Assembly: GCF_902488755.1 (NCBI RefSeq)
Contig: NZ_CABTXF010000006.1
Span: 1 to 53,603 of the forward strand
Length of the DNA: 53,603 bases
DNA from: an uncultured Murdochiella sp.
GTDB taxonomy: Bacteria > Bacillota > Clostridia > Tissierellales > Peptoniphilaceae
Direction: 5' to 3'
In this document: one piece after another, positions 32,764 through 42,040 of the stretch
Position numbering within the stretch: the stretch's first letter is position 1
Layout of the letters: each line of letters starts with the position of its first letter
Notes under the pieces: model-generated
The model's database searches: none
What the model was told of the DNA's origin: nothing
The model's input: only the letters and a program-made list of their open reading frames with translations
Program-made: the position numbers and the translations under genes

Positions 32764-34506
32764 ATGAAGACTGTAGTTTATCGCTATATCCGAAAAGAAT
32801 TGCCGGCACTTTTCCTGTCTGCTCTTTTTGCGATTTTGACAGCCATTGGCTATATTCTCCTGGGGCAACAAACGTCGAAAATCATTGATTCGGCAGTAGG
32901 AACACAGCTTTCTGTACTGGTAAAGCATACATTCTATACGGTCGCAGTCTGCATAGCTCTCCTTCTTGTGCACGTCGCAGAAAAATATTTCCGTCAAAAA
33001 TTCGTGATGACGATTGGTAATCGCATTCGCAACGATGCTGTTAATGCATTATTTGAAGTGCCGTCGGTGGACAGACAAAAAGAAAGTGATGAGTATTATT
33101 TTAATGCGCTAACTAATGACGTTGACCTTTTTATGCAGAGATATCTTGATTCCCTTGTTTCGGTGACGCGCCATGGAATTAGTGCGATTGTGATTGGCGT
33201 AGTGCTTTTCACTTTTAATTTCCGGTTGCTTCTTCTTAGTCTCTTGTTTTCGTTTTTACCATCGATTATCGGAGAATTCTTTATTAAACCGACGGAGAAA
33301 ATCAACCAAGAACGATCCGAGGCAGGGGAACGTTATTATTCTGCTTTGCATGAAGCTCTTAGTGGATTATCCATTCTCAAGCGTTCCGGAAGAAGGAAAC
33401 AGTACTTTCGTTCTTTTGAATTGACTCTCCAAAATTGGGGTGAAAAGACCAATCGTATGGAAGTACTGAGGGTATTCGCTCAAAGAACGATGTGGACAGT
33501 AAATTCAATTGGTCAAATTCTGGTCATTATGGTTTGTTCGTATTTAATCATGGAAGGGCAGATTACAACAGGTGCCCTCTTGGCGGCAATCTATTATGTC
33601 ACTTTCTTCGCAGAGAGCGTAACAAATGCCTATTTCAGTTTTATGGAAATTCGGGCGGCGGGACCTATTACAGAAAAAGTTTTGCTACCCATTATGCAGA
33701 GCGAAGCTCTTTCTATGACAAAGGAAGAAACGAACAAATCGAGATCGCATATCATAGAGGAAAAATCTTTCATTGCGGAATCAAAATGCCGATCCTCCTT
33801 TTCAGTCGATACGTCGCTATCGGTTGGCAAAATAGAATCGATGGCTGATAAGCAAGAGATATTTGGGGAAACTGCCATTCGCGTCGAGAATCTTCATTTT
33901 CATTTTGGGGATCGGGTACTATTTGATGGTCTTCAATTTTCCATCGATAAGAATGGATGTGCTGCGGTTGTTGGAACGAGTGGATCCGGAAAAACAACGC
34001 TCATCCATCTGCTCATGAAAGAAATGGAAGACTACACGGGAGAGATCTCCGTCGAAGGAAAGTCTCTTCAGGATTGGCGAGAAGAGTCGTTGTACCGTCA
34101 GGTTTATCTCATTCCACAAGAAGTGTTCCTCTTTTCAGCTAGCATTTTTGATAACGTGAGTATGTTTGACGAAAATAACGATGCGAATAGGGAAAGAGTA
34201 CAATCCATATTGCATCAACTTGGTCTTGACGCGCTGATAAAAAAAGATAGACAAGACGGTGATGTTTTCAATGGTAATCTTTCCGGTGGTGAAAAGAAAC
34301 GCATTGGAATTGCAAGAGCACTCTATCAAGATAGCCCGATCCTTCTTTTTGATGAGCCAACGGCAGAGTTAGATCCGCCGCAGGCAAAAATCATTCACGA
34401 CATCATTTTTAGGATGAGCGATAAGACACGATTGGTCGTCACGCATAATTGGAATCCCGACTATCTCGCTCAATTTGATAAAGTCATTCATATTGGGAAA
34501 GATTAA
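32764..34506 (+). CDS. ABC transporter, permease-ATPase half transporter (peptide exporter)
   Basis: 580 residues; starts 1 base after the maturase stop codon (TAA|ATG), GGAGGAT in the maturase end. About six membrane helices in residues 15-300 (ABC type I exporter fold), then a variable linker (~305-365) and an ATPase with Walker A VGTSGSGKTT, signature LSGGEKKR, Walker B ILLFDEPTAELDP and switch His VVTHNW. No N-terminal C39 peptidase domain, so it probably exports the processed or intact peptide and may give self-immunity; another protease must remove the leader. Works as a homodimer in the cytoplasmic membrane. Context assigns it to the RiPP cassette. No clear terminator follows. Confidence 0.88.
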   Translation: MKTVVYRYIRKELPALFLSALFAILTAIGYILLGQQTSKIIDSAVGTQLSVLVKHTFYTVAVCIALLLVHVAEKYFRQKFVMTIGNRIRNDAVNALFEVPSVDRQKESDEYYFNALTNDVDLFMQRYLDSLVSVTRHGISAIVIGVVLFTFNFRLLLLSLLFSFLPSIIGEFFIKPTEKINQERSEAGERYYSALHEALSGLSILKRSGRRKQYFRSFELTLQNWGEKTNRMEVLRVFAQRTMWTVNSIGQILVIMVCSYLIMEGQITTGALLAAIYYVTFFAESVTNAYFSFMEIRAAGPITEKVLLPIMQSEALSMTKEETNKSRSHIIEEKSFIAESKCRSSFSVDTSLSVGKIESMADKQEIFGETAIRVENLHFHFGDRVLFDGLQFSIDKNGCAAVVGTSGSGKTTLIHLLMKEMEDYTGEISVEGKSLQDWREESLYRQVYLIPQEVFLFSASIFDNVSMFDENNDANRERVQSILHQLGLDALIKKDRQDGDVFNGNLSGGEKKRIGIARALYQDSPILLFDEPTAELDPPQAKIIHDIIFRMSDKTRLVVTHNWNPDYLAQFDKVIHIGKD

Positions 34507-34570
34507 GTTTTCCCACTCTACCTAAGCAGAAGAAATGCACCCTCCTTCTCTCGTTCTCTTCCTACTATGT

Positions 34571-34579
34571 TAAAATAGT
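34571..34579 (+). promoter_or_regulatory. Extended -10 promoter of the DUF2232-gdpP operon
   Basis: TGT-TAAAAT, 16 bases before the ATG at 34596 with AGGAAGGAGAGG between. This restarts transcription of the core operon after the island. Confidence 0.5.
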
Positions 34580-34595
34580 ACAGGAAGGAGAGGAC

Positions 34596-35552
34596 ATGAA
34601 ATTCGATACGAACAAAATGACCGCGCCGGTTAATGCACTGCTTGCGGCGGCGCTAAGTGTCTTTATTTATTATATTTCCGCACGTTCGGTGGGCGTGGTA
34701 CGCCTTTTGCTCTATTTTCCGCTGACTACGCTTTACATTGTTGAGGGCATCTATTGGGCAGGTGCGGCGACTATGCTCTGTGTCGCAGCCATAGCAATGC
34801 TGTTCGGTGCCGAAACAGGCATTTCGTTGGGGCTGCATTTTCTTGTTATGTCCTTCGCCATCGGCATACACATCAAACGAAAAAAAGCCCTGTTTCACGA
34901 GATCGTCTTTCCAGCACTTCTCTTTGCCGCATTGAGTGTGGCATTGCTTTTTGTGACGCAATGGCTGACCGGACAGGATGTCTTGGCGTTGCTGCGTGAG
35001 GAGATGCAAAATATTACCCAGCAGGTGATGGAACTTGCTGAACAGCAGAATGCTGGCGGTGTATTGCCGCCGGGAGCAGAAGTCCTTTTACGTCGCTCTC
35101 TTGAAGCGATGCTGAATTTGTTGCCGGCATTTCTTTTTGTCGAGGGACTATTGACCGCGATAGTCACGTCCTTTTTCTCCCATTTGTTGCTGTCCCATAC
35201 CGAAGAGGATGTCGCACGGTTTTGCCTTGCGGACTTTCATATTATGCGAAAAATAAGCGGCATTTTGTTGGTGTTAGCGGCGGTCGGGATGATGCTTTCG
35301 CTGTGGGTCGAGCCATTTGCTTATTTGGGGACGAATATAGGAACCGGCGTATTGGTTCTTTATGCTCTTCATGGGGTAGCGCGTATCGATGAGCAGCTTT
35401 CTCGGCTGCACGTGCCAAAGGTGCTGCGTGTTATTCTCTATTTCTTCGCCGTGTTCTTTGTCTTTCTAACTGTCCTTTTTGTCCTTGTCGGCTTCTTGCT
35501 GAGTTTTCTCTATGAGCGTAATCCGATTCCCGAAGGAGGCAATCATGAATAG
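34596..35552 (+). CDS. DUF2232 (YybS-like) membrane protein
   Basis: 318 residues with about eight hydrophobic segments and a Gln/Glu-rich loop (~130-165). Topology and position before gdpP, rplI and dnaB match YybS of Bacillus. Function is not established; the fold resembles ECF transporter S-components. Overlaps gdpP by 8 bases. Confidence 0.8.
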   Translation: MKFDTNKMTAPVNALLAAALSVFIYYISARSVGVVRLLLYFPLTTLYIVEGIYWAGAATMLCVAAIAMLFGAETGISLGLHFLVMSFAIGIHIKRKKALFHEIVFPALLFAALSVALLFVTQWLTGQDVLALLREEMQNITQQVMELAEQQNAGGVLPPGAEVLLRRSLEAMLNLLPAFLFVEGLLTAIVTSFFSHLLLSHTEEDVARFCLADFHIMRKISGILLVLAAVGMMLSLWVEPFAYLGTNIGTGVLVLYALHGVARIDEQLSRLHVPKVLRVILYFFAVFFVFLTVLFVLVGFLLSFLYERNPIPEGGNHE

Positions 35553-37563
35553 AGATTTCTTTTCTGACAGCGGACAAAAACGGGTTTGGACAGAGGTATT
35601 CGTTGTCGCCATTGTAGGGCTTTTGATGACCATCGGACTCTTTTTTTGGAACCCCTATGCCGGTGTGGCAGGCTTCGTCGGAACGGTTTTTTTAGGCACA
35701 CACAGTTATCTGCGTGAACGGGAGTCGCAGCGCAGTGTTACGGAAGCGATTGAAACGCTGGATCTGCATTTTGATGAAATAACGAAAAATGCCGTATTCG
35801 GAATGCCCTTCCCCATGACGGTTTTGGACGAGCATGGTCTTTTCCTATGGTATAACTCATATTTCAAAAAGCTGTTTCATATTCAGGATTCTTTGCTTGG
35901 TCAGCGTTATGACAAACTCTTTGCGGATGTTCCGGCAAAGATGCTTACCGGAAAAAATGCCGAGCCGTTCCGTGTGAACGTTGGCGATCGCATCTATTTG
36001 TTCTACAACAACGTAACCGGCTCTGCAAAAGGGGAATCGTTGATTCTACTTTATGGTATCGATAACAGCGATGACGAAGAAGTGCGTCGGCGTTATCAGG
36101 AAGAACAGCCGGTTCTGGCGGTGGTTGTTTTGGACAATTACGATGAGTTGCGCGCTACGATGCCCGAAGCGGACAGACCCTTGGCGTTTGCTAAAATTGA
36201 CGGATTGATCAGTCGGTTTGCTGCCGATTATGATGCGCCTATTATTAAATATGAATCCGACCGGTATTTACTGGTGCTGACACAGTACGGTCTTGAACGG
36301 ATAAAAAAAGAAAAATTCCGCCTTTTAGAGCAATTAAAAACCGAGACGGAAGGGTTAACCACCATTCGTCCGACGGTTTCCATCGGCGTTGGGTATGGCG
36401 AGGATACACCGGCGCAAAAGATGCTGGAAGCACGCTCTGCGTTGGACATTGCCCTTGCGCGCGGCGGTGATCAGGCGGTGCTGAAGTCGGGCGAACAACT
36501 GGATTATTTTGGCGGAAAAAATCAGGCGACACAGCGCATGACGAAGGTTAAGGCGCGCGTCATGTCCAACACGATGCGCTCCTTTGTCGAAGAAGCCTCC
36601 AATGTGCTTATCATGGGGCATCAAAATGCGGATATGGATTCGCTTGGGTCGTGCCTTGGCATGTTTACTTTTGCGGAACAGGCGGGCGGGGATGCCTGGA
36701 TTGTACTGGATGAAGTAACCGCGTCGATTGAGAATCTCTATCAAAAAGTGAGCAACGAAGCGCCGGAGCTTGCCAAGCGCATCATTCGCCCACAGCGTGC
36801 GGTGGAATTGCGCAATGCGCAATCTCTTGTTGTGGTATTGGATAATCATCGTCACGACGCTACGGCAGAGCCGAAGCTGTTAGATGAAGGAAATCGCGTT
36901 ATCCTCATTGACCATCATCGTCGAGGAGCTGGGTATATTCAGGGGGCGGAGATTTCCTATATCGAGCCGTATGCTTCATCGACTTCAGAGATGGTGACGG
37001 AGCTAATTAGCTACCAAGACAGCGATATGGCGCTGCCCAAGGTTGTGGCGGAGGCGCTTTTGGCGGGCATTACCGTAGACACGAAGAATTTCTTCTATCA
37101 GACGGGAACCAGAACCTTTGAAGCGGCGGCGTATTTGAAGCGAAAGGGCGCAGACAGCGTCGTCATTAAAGAGCTGTTTAAGGATGATTTTGACTTAATG
37201 CGCTACCGTTCCGAAATCTTGGTAGGGGCAACGCATTTCGCACCGGATATTATGATTGGTCGTTTTCCACATGATATGGAAGGTTCCACGCTCATAGCCT
37301 CACAGGCAGCGGATGACCTTTTAGGGATTCGAGGTGTCAAGGCATCGTTTGTACTGACCCTGGCAAAGCAGCGCGTACACATTTCTGCGCGCAGTCTGGG
37401 GGACATCTCCGTTCAGCTGATTATGGAAAAATTGGGTGGCGGCGGACATTTAACCTCCGCGGCGACACAGCTTAACGGGTCATTGGATGAAGCGCAGAAG
37501 AAATTGGAAGAGGCGATTTTCGCCTATTTGAAGGAGGAAAAGGATGAGAGTAATCCTGCTTAA
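35545..37563 (+). CDS. gdpP: Cyclic-di-AMP phosphodiesterase GdpP
   Basis: 672 residues from the ATG at 35545 (5 bases after AAGGAGG). Two membrane helices at the N-terminus (~18-55), a PAS-like sensor (~85-160), a degenerate GGDEF domain (~175-310, no GGDEF sequence), then DHH/DHHA1: GHQNADMDSLG (~360), VVLDNHRHD, and LIDHHRRG (~447), GGGGHLTSAA near the end. Hydrolyses c-di-AMP to pApA, controlling potassium, osmolyte and cell-wall homeostasis. Overlaps rplI by 20 bases, so translation is coupled. Confidence 0.95.
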   Translation: MNRDFFSDSGQKRVWTEVFVVAIVGLLMTIGLFFWNPYAGVAGFVGTVFLGTHSYLRERESQRSVTEAIETLDLHFDEITKNAVFGMPFPMTVLDEHGLFLWYNSYFKKLFHIQDSLLGQRYDKLFADVPAKMLTGKNAEPFRVNVGDRIYLFYNNVTGSAKGESLILLYGIDNSDDEEVRRRYQEEQPVLAVVVLDNYDELRATMPEADRPLAFAKIDGLISRFAADYDAPIIKYESDRYLLVLTQYGLERIKKEKFRLLEQLKTETEGLTTIRPTVSIGVGYGEDTPAQKMLEARSALDIALARGGDQAVLKSGEQLDYFGGKNQATQRMTKVKARVMSNTMRSFVEEASNVLIMGHQNADMDSLGSCLGMFTFAEQAGGDAWIVLDEVTASIENLYQKVSNEAPELAKRIIRPQRAVELRNAQSLVVVLDNHRHDATAEPKLLDEGNRVILIDHHRRGAGYIQGAEISYIEPYASSTSEMVTELISYQDSDMALPKVVAEALLAGITVDTKNFFYQTGTRTFEAAAYLKRKGADSVVIKELFKDDFDLMRYRSEILVGATHFAPDIMIGRFPHDMEGSTLIASQAADDLLGIRGVKASFVLTLAKQRVHISARSLGDISVQLIMEKLGGGGHLTSAATQLNGSLDEAQKKLEEAIFAYLKEEKDESNPA

Positions 37564-37990
37564 AGACGTGAAAGGCTTGGGGAAAGCCGGCGAATTGGTG
37601 AACAGCAAGCCGGGCTATTTTCATAACTTTTTAGCGGCGAATGAACTTGCCGTAGAAGCGACACCGGCGGCGGTGAAGCAGTGGAAGGCGCAACAGAAGC
37701 GTTTGGAAGAAGAGGAAGCGGCAAGAAAAGCCGAAGCGGAAGCACTGAAAGAAAAGATTGACGCGCTGACCGTGTCGGTCTGTGCCAAGGGCGGTGGAAA
37801 CGGTAAATTATTTGGTTCCATCACGGGACAGGACATTGCTGATGCGTTGCAGAAACAGGCAGGACTTTCTATCGATAAAAAGAAGATTATTCTTAAAGAA
37901 TCCATTCGCGAGGTGGGAGTTCGCGAGGTCGATGTGCGTGTTTACGCAGATATGACCGCCCGTCTCAAGGTGAATGTAGAAGAGGAATAG
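37544..37990 (+). CDS. rplI: 50S ribosomal protein L9
   Basis: 148 residues, standard length: N-terminal MRVILLKDVKGLGKAGELVNSKPGY RNA-binding domain, long central helix (EEEEAARKAEAEALKEK), and C-terminal domain with GKLFGSIT. Binds 23S rRNA near L1. GGAGG lies inside the end of gdpP. Confidence 0.97.
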   Translation: MRVILLKDVKGLGKAGELVNSKPGYFHNFLAANELAVEATPAAVKQWKAQQKRLEEEEAARKAEAEALKEKIDALTVSVCAKGGGNGKLFGSITGQDIADALQKQAGLSIDKKKIILKESIREVGVREVDVRVYADMTARLKVNVEEE

Positions 37991-37994
37991 GAAC

Positions 37995-39356
37995 ATGACG
38001 GGCCAACAATTGCCGGGCAATGCGAATGCCGAACGATCGGTACTCGGTTGCATTCTGTTCGATGACAAAATGATTAACACCGTTATTGAACAGGTCAAAA
38101 CGGAAGATTTTTATTTTCCCAAGCATCAGATTCTATATGAGGCGATGCTTGCGCTGAACCGTGCCCATGAGCCCATTGATTTACAAACGCTTGTCGCAGA
38201 GCTGGAACGCGAGAAAAAAGCGCAGGAAATTGGCGGAATGGATTTTATTGCGCAGATTACAAGCGAGCCATTTTATTCTGCGAATCTTCAGTCGTATATT
38301 GACTTGGTCAAAAATCATGCTTTACAGCGCGCCCTCATCCATTTTGGTAATGATGTCGCCGCCCATGCCGGTGACGGAGCCGATCCGTCCAAAGTGGTGC
38401 TGGAAGCCGCGGAAGAACAACTTCTGCAGCTTTCACAGGATCGCACGCGTATCGGGCTTACGCCCGTTGCGGTGACGATGGAGGAGACGCTGGCACGCAT
38501 TTCTGAGCTGTCCATGAATCAAGGAGCCATCACGGGTATCCCGACCGGCTTTCGCTGGCTGGATCATCAATTGACCGGTCTGCATCCGTCCGATTTGGTT
38601 TTGCTCGCGGCACGTCCTTCCATGGGAAAGACGGCGCTTGGTTTGAACATTGCTTATAATGTAGCGCGAACCGAGGACAAGCAGGGAGGACATCCATTCA
38701 AGGTTGCTGTTTTTTCTCTTGAAATGAGTAAGATGCAGCTGACGCAGCGTCTGTTTGCTATGGCGTCTGGTCTTGACTTAAAAAAGATTATCACGGGTGA
38801 TTTACAGAACGACAGCGACTGGGGGCTGCTTTTTAAGGGAACCGATGTGCTCAAAGATTTGCCTCTCTATATCGATGATACGTCGTCCATCTCGGTACAG
38901 GAATTGCGCGCCAAGTGCCGTCGCTTAAAGATGGAGCAGGGGCTGGATCTCATCATGGTCGATTATTTGCAGCTGATGAATGCCGACAATAGCCGGCGAA
39001 ACGAAAATCGCCAACAGGAGATCACGCAGATTTCACGGGGGCTCAAAGCCTTGGCGAAAGAAATGGATTGCCCTGTGCTGGCACTTTCCCAACTTTCCCG
39101 AAAGGCGGAAAGTCGCGAAGGCGGTCGTCCATTAATGAGTGATTTACGTGAATCCGGCGCGATTGAACAGGATGCGGATGTGGTCATGCTCTTGCACCGT
39201 GAAGATTATTACGATAAAGATACGGAGCATCCCAACATCACCAAGGTGATTATCGCGAAACACCGCAACGGTCCAACCGGAGAAGTCGAATTGTTCTTCG
39301 AGGATTACCTCACGCGATTCAAAGATGTGAATCGGGAAGAGGATCCCACCGCATAG
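37995..39356 (+). CDS. dnaB: Replicative DNA helicase DnaB
   Basis: 453 residues. N-terminal primase-interacting domain (NANAERSVLGCILFD), linker, RecA-like core: Walker A AARPSMGKTALG (~206), FSLEMSK, IMVDYLQLM (Walker B), QLSRKAE and RESGAIEQDADV (arginine finger region near the C-terminus). Hexameric motor that unwinds the fork (named DnaC in Bacillus). Four bases after rplI; downstream genes encode its probable loader. Confidence 0.97.
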   Translation: MTGQQLPGNANAERSVLGCILFDDKMINTVIEQVKTEDFYFPKHQILYEAMLALNRAHEPIDLQTLVAELEREKKAQEIGGMDFIAQITSEPFYSANLQSYIDLVKNHALQRALIHFGNDVAAHAGDGADPSKVVLEAAEEQLLQLSQDRTRIGLTPVAVTMEETLARISELSMNQGAITGIPTGFRWLDHQLTGLHPSDLVLLAARPSMGKTALGLNIAYNVARTEDKQGGHPFKVAVFSLEMSKMQLTQRLFAMASGLDLKKIITGDLQNDSDWGLLFKGTDVLKDLPLYIDDTSSISVQELRAKCRRLKMEQGLDLIMVDYLQLMNADNSRRNENRQQEITQISRGLKALAKEMDCPVLALSQLSRKAESREGGRPLMSDLRESGAIEQDADVVMLLHREDYYDKDTEHPNITKVIIAKHRNGPTGEVELFFEDYLTRFKDVNREEDPTA

Positions 39357-39402
39357 AATAGAAATAGAAAAGTAGTATTTCCGCAAACAGGAAGGAAGCA
39401 GG

Positions 39403-40284
39403 ATGGACACGTCATTTGAACTGTCGCGTGTGGATTTTCGCACGACGCCGGTGGAAAATATATTTTTGGATACGTATCTTGCCCATGCGCCGGAAGAAGC
39501 GCTTCGAGTCTATCTTGCCGGTTGGAAAGCCTGCTATAGTCGTGCCGACGAACATGTGGAAGAAAGCGATTTGGCAGAATCGTTGGGCATGAGTGCCGAA
39601 ACCGTGCAGGAGGCGGTTGCGTATTGGGTGAATGAAGGGCTGGTGATTATCGATGAGGCGCATCCCGATCGGCTTCTGTTTCGTTCCATGCTGTTGCTGT
39701 GGGCAGGCGTTGGGGAACCAACGGCGGGAAAAACGCAAGAGAGTCCGGCACAAGTTGACCAACCGGCAAACACTGCACAGCCATCGCAAGCGGAAATGTT
39801 TGACGCGCTGGAAGATTTTTTGTCGGAGGGGCTTCGTTATCGCGTAACCTTAAAAGAAAACGAATTGCGTCTTATTCTACAGGTGATGGAACAATATGCA
39901 TTTTCACCCGATTATTTTTTGTATGCGTACAAAAGCGCTTGCCAACGCCATGAAGTCGGCTCCCGTTCGGTAAACTACGTGGTTGCCGTGATTGAAAATT
40001 GGGCGCGTTTCGAGAAGATTACCACGCGCGAAGCACTTGATGCCTATTTTACCAAAGCCGATCAAGAAAAGAATGTGCGTCCAAAGAGACGAAAACGGAA
40101 GCAGGCGGAATTTGCTCAAAAGGACACGCGCATGAGTCGAGAAGAACGTAAAGCGTGGGTGAGCCGTAAATTGGAAGAATCACGAAAACGAAGTCTTCGC
40201 GGAGATAGGGATGAAGCAGATGAAAAAACGACCTCACCTGTAAAAGAAGATTCGTTTGTACCGCAAACAGGAGGTGAGGCATGA
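39403..40284 (+). CDS. DnaD-domain protein (helicase-loading)
   Basis: 293 residues. An N-terminal winged-helix-like region (~10-90, DLAESLGMSAETVQEAVAYWVNEGL), a Gln/Pro linker (~108-130), a DnaD/DnaB-II domain (~150-215: YAFSPDYFLYAYKSACQR and VNYVVAVIENW, close to the YxxxIxxxW signature), and a basic C-terminal tail with KRRKRK. Acts with DnaI to put the helicase on origin DNA. Overlaps the DnaI gene by 4 bases. Confidence 0.9.
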   Translation: MDTSFELSRVDFRTTPVENIFLDTYLAHAPEEALRVYLAGWKACYSRADEHVEESDLAESLGMSAETVQEAVAYWVNEGLVIIDEAHPDRLLFRSMLLLWAGVGEPTAGKTQESPAQVDQPANTAQPSQAEMFDALEDFLSEGLRYRVTLKENELRLILQVMEQYAFSPDYFLYAYKSACQRHEVGSRSVNYVVAVIENWARFEKITTREALDAYFTKADQEKNVRPKRRKRKQAEFAQKDTRMSREERKAWVSRKLEESRKRSLRGDRDEADEKTTSPVKEDSFVPQTGGEA

Positions 40285-41240
40285 TCAACGTCAGCGACAT
40301 TTTAGCCCAACGCCGTCAAGACGCGGAGAAAAAACGCGACCGCCGCGTAAAAGCGCTTTATGCCGCACATCCGGAAATGGCTCGCCTGCGTCAGGAACGC
40401 CTTCAGAAAGGGCGTGCCTTGCTGGGCAGAATTTTGTCCATGAGTGAGGAAGAACGTAAAATAGCGGAAACCGAGCTTCGCCATTGTCGGGAAGAAGAAC
40501 TTGCCGGCTGGAAGGCGCTCGGTATCTCCGCAGATGCCTTTTTGCCGGATTATGTTTGTTCCGATTGCCACGATGAAGGCTTTGTTGACGGGGTTTCCTG
40601 CCATTGTCGAAATCGTCTGTTAGCCGAAGCGCGGTATGACATGAGTGCCGTCGGCAAGCGTATTGCTACAGAGAATTTCAAGACGTTTAATTTACTTCTA
40701 TTCCGCCAGGATCGCCAAGCGGATGAACCGTGCAGCCCCTATGAGAATATGGCGGATTTGCGTCGTCGCATGAAGGAGGAATACATTCCGACTTTTTCAC
40801 GGCGTTCGCCGAATCTCTATTTTTATGGGCCGACCGGCACGGGAAAGACCTTTCTTCTGAACTGTATCGTCAAAGAGCTGCTGGATAGAGGCGTACAGGT
40901 GTACTATCGCACAGCTCCGCAGCTGCTGGAATTTTTGACGACCTATTCCTTTTCCTATGCGACGGAACGTACAGATCAGGATCGTGCAAAACACGACTTT
41001 GCTTTTTCCTGTGATTTACTGGTGATGGATGATTTGGGCACCGAGTTTTTAACCGATAAAATGCGCGCAGAACTGTTTGAACTGTTGAATGCTCGTATTG
41101 TGGCAGCGCTGCCCACCATCATTTCCTCCAATGTTCGGTTAGAGGAATTAGGAGATTTGTACGATGAACGTATTGCGTCGCGCATAGCCGGAGAATATGT
41201 CCCGTTTGCGTTTTTCGGCAGTGATCTGCGCAAACAATGA
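40281..41240 (+). CDS. DnaI/DnaC-like helicase loader ATPase
   Basis: 319 residues. N-terminal helical part with a zinc knuckle (CSDCHDEGFVDGVSCHC, ~91-107), then AAA+ core: Walker A YGPTGTGKTF (~181-190), Walker B LVMDDLGTE, sensor SSN. Loads DnaB helicase rings. Overlaps dnaD gene by 4 bases (ATGA) and ends 14 bases before nnrE. Confidence 0.92.
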   Translation: MINVSDILAQRRQDAEKKRDRRVKALYAAHPEMARLRQERLQKGRALLGRILSMSEEERKIAETELRHCREEELAGWKALGISADAFLPDYVCSDCHDEGFVDGVSCHCRNRLLAEARYDMSAVGKRIATENFKTFNLLLFRQDRQADEPCSPYENMADLRRRMKEEYIPTFSRRSPNLYFYGPTGTGKTFLLNCIVKELLDRGVQVYYRTAPQLLEFLTTYSFSYATERTDQDRAKHDFAFSCDLLVMDDLGTEFLTDKMRAELFELLNARIVAALPTIISSNVRLEELGDLYDERIASRIAGEYVPFAFFGSDLRKQ

Positions 41241-41254
41241 GAAAGGAGGCGCCT

Positions 41255-41926
41255 ATGCAAAGCGTGCGTGTGGAAGAAATGCGAGAGATGGAACAGATTG
41301 CGATCAAACAATTGGAAATTCCGGAAGTGCTTCTTGTGGAAAATGCCGCGCTGAGTATTTTGCGCTGTCTGGACTTGAATATGCGCCATTCTTTTGCCGT
41401 TTTTTGCGGTCCGGGAAACAACGGAGCGGATGGTTTAGCCCTGGCGCGACATCTGCTTGGGCGTGAAAAGAAGGTTATGGTCTATCTGGTTGGAGAAAGC
41501 GAACATCCTTCACAAGCCTGGATGACCAATTACCGCATTTTACAGCACATGACGCAAAATCTTCGTCGTGTGGAAACGTTGGGGGAGATTGAAGACATGC
41601 TTCAGGAGCTTAACGCCTACAACACAGTAATTGATGCCCTGTATGGCACGGGGCTTCATGGTGCGGTAAAGGGGGTCGCTCCCATAGTGATGGACAATAT
41701 CAATCAGTCTCGCATCTATACCATTTCCGTGGATATGCCTTCGGGACTGGATGCAGACACAGGAAGACCATACGGGGCATTCATTGAAGCGAACGAAGTG
41801 ATCACCATCGAAATGATGAAGACCGGACTGGAGAATAATCCCTATGTAGATTGTCCCATTCAGGTCGTTTCAGCAGGATTGCCGCAGCTGGTTAAAAATC
41901 GCGTCCTGAAAAAGCGCGAACGGTAG
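41255..41926 (+). CDS. nnrE: NAD(P)H-hydrate epimerase (YjeF N-terminal domain only)
   Basis: 223 residues from ATG 41255, placed after AAAGGAGG (the ATG at 41237 lies before that site). VENAAL, CGPGNNGADGLALARHL (~52-68), VIDALYGTGLHG and SVDMPSGLDADTG are the YjeF_N signature. Epimerises damaged R-NAD(P)HX to the S form. The C-terminal dehydratase half (NnrD) common in Bacillota is absent, so that enzyme must be encoded elsewhere. Confidence 0.9.
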   Translation: MQSVRVEEMREMEQIAIKQLEIPEVLLVENAALSILRCLDLNMRHSFAVFCGPGNNGADGLALARHLLGREKKVMVYLVGESEHPSQAWMTNYRILQHMTQNLRRVETLGEIEDMLQELNAYNTVIDALYGTGLHGAVKGVAPIVMDNINQSRIYTISVDMPSGLDADTGRPYGAFIEANEVITIEMMKTGLENNPYVDCPIQVVSAGLPQLVKNRVLKKRER

Positions 41927-41981
41927 AAGAGGCGTAATCTGCAAGCGTAAGGCGGGAGAAGAAAACCGCTGCAGGTTCCGT

Positions 41982-42020
41982 GCTATAATAGGGCAGAAGG
42001 ATTGCAACAAGAGTGTTGCA
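41982..42020 (+). promoter_or_regulatory. serS promoter and leader hairpin
   Basis: TGC-TATAAT (41981-41989) is a good extended -10. A perfect stem TGCAACA-AGAG-TGTTGCA (42003-42020) begins about where the transcript starts and precedes GAGGAGGAA. No T-box elements are present. Confidence 0.6.
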
Positions 42021-42040
42021 TAAGGAATGAGGAGGAACTC

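Noticed and set aside
41941..42040. T-box leader before serS (GGTTCCG seen at 41974)
   Set aside because: The match lies upstream of the promoter, and the leader is too short for a T-box.
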